A stretch of 5,971 bases of DNA. Source: Thermoplasmata archaeon. GTDB taxonomy: Archaea; Thermoplasmatota; Thermoplasmata; Thermoplasmatales; Thermoplasmataceae. The notes below the pieces were generated by a model. The model was not told where the DNA came from, made no database searches, and saw only the letters and a list, made by a program, of their open reading frames with translations. This document shows, one piece after another, positions 5,879 to 5,971 of this stretch. Every line of letters starts with the position of its first letter. Position 1 is the first letter of the stretch. A program made the translations under genes and the position numbers. Location: contig JAKBGP010000148.1 of NCBI GenBank assembly GCA_021833045.1, positions 1 through 5,971 of the forward strand. Direction: 5' to 3'.

Positions 5879-5898
5879 ACAAACAAAAATGTAGAGTT

Positions 5899-5971
5899 AT
5901 GTCCCTGATTAAAGATGAAGATAAAAAGTACCTTGAACAGGAATTTGAAAAACATCTCAAGAATGACATTG
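5899..5971 (+). CDS. Probable thioredoxin/glutaredoxin-fold protein, 5' part
   Basis: Twenty-four codons from ATG 5899 run open to the window edge. The start MSLIKDEDKKYL and the following EQEFEKHLKND resemble the N-terminal helix of archaeal glutaredoxin-like or protein-disulfide-oxidoreductase proteins, which precedes the first strand of the thioredoxin fold. The CxxC active site would lie outside the window, so the redox role is not shown here. This ATG is chosen because no other start occurs between it and the in-frame TAA at 5863-5865. It has only a weak purine stretch before it. It is read away from the IS remnant and probably represents the conserved right flank of the accessory segment. 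The frame is likely real; the family is a modest-confidence inference. Confidence 0.55.
   Translation, partial: MSLIKDEDKKYLEQEFEKHLKNDI

Noticed and set aside
1..5971. CRISPR array, tRNA or rRNA genes
   Set aside because: No regularly spaced repeats and no cloverleaf or conserved rRNA stretches were seen in the noncoding parts on either strand.

Overview
The window looks archaeal, most plausibly from a methanogen of the Methanosarcinales type. This rests on a TTTATATA-type TATA box placed as in archaea, strong GGAGGTGA ribosome sites, AT-rich intergenic DNA, and a 3'-edge protein start that resembles archaeal thioredoxin/glutaredoxin-fold proteins. The taxonomic guess is an inference from gene style and is not proven by any marker gene here.

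Layout: (1) Bases 1-459 (+) are the 3' half of a PhzF-family (isomerase/epimerase fold) gene. (2) Bases 460-1047 are AT-rich, with no convincing intact gene. A 34-codon stretch on the minus strand (515-619) reads like the eroded C-terminus of a lost gene. (3) Bases 1048-2307 (+) encode an amino-DNA methyltransferase with DPFCGSGTT and SPPY motifs, probably N4-cytosine type. (4) Converging on it is a two-gene minus-strand operon. Its first gene (3277-5283) is a 668-residue GHKL (Hsp90/MutL/MORC-like) ATPase with a four-cysteine cluster between its ATP-binding motifs and a probable Ig-like beta-sandwich near its C-terminal part. Its second gene (2414-3277) encodes a 287-residue protein of unknown function, joined by a one-base stop/start overlap. 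(5) Upstream of that operon are a good TATA box, a perfect 12-bp palindrome and a strong ribosome site. (6) Next comes a remnant of an IS3-like element: an intact-looking OrfA (5396-5683) without any OrfB catalytic gene. A short reading frame overlaps its start and an 11-bp direct repeat flanks it. (7) At the right edge the first 24 codons of a probable thioredoxin-fold protein begin at 5899 (+).

Working model: the core (about 1048-5283) is a compact accessory module inserted between housekeeping-type genes and next to an IS scar. A DNA methyltransferase would mark host DNA, while the ATPase plus the unknown partner would act on unmarked or foreign DNA. Prokaryotic MutL/MORC-like GHKL ATPases are known from restriction-modification loci, so the class is not without precedent. 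However, no nuclease motif could be recognised in any of the three proteins, and the ATPase carries two unusual domains. That combination is the best candidate here for a poorly described defence system. The functional link between methyltransferase and operon is inferred from adjacency only.
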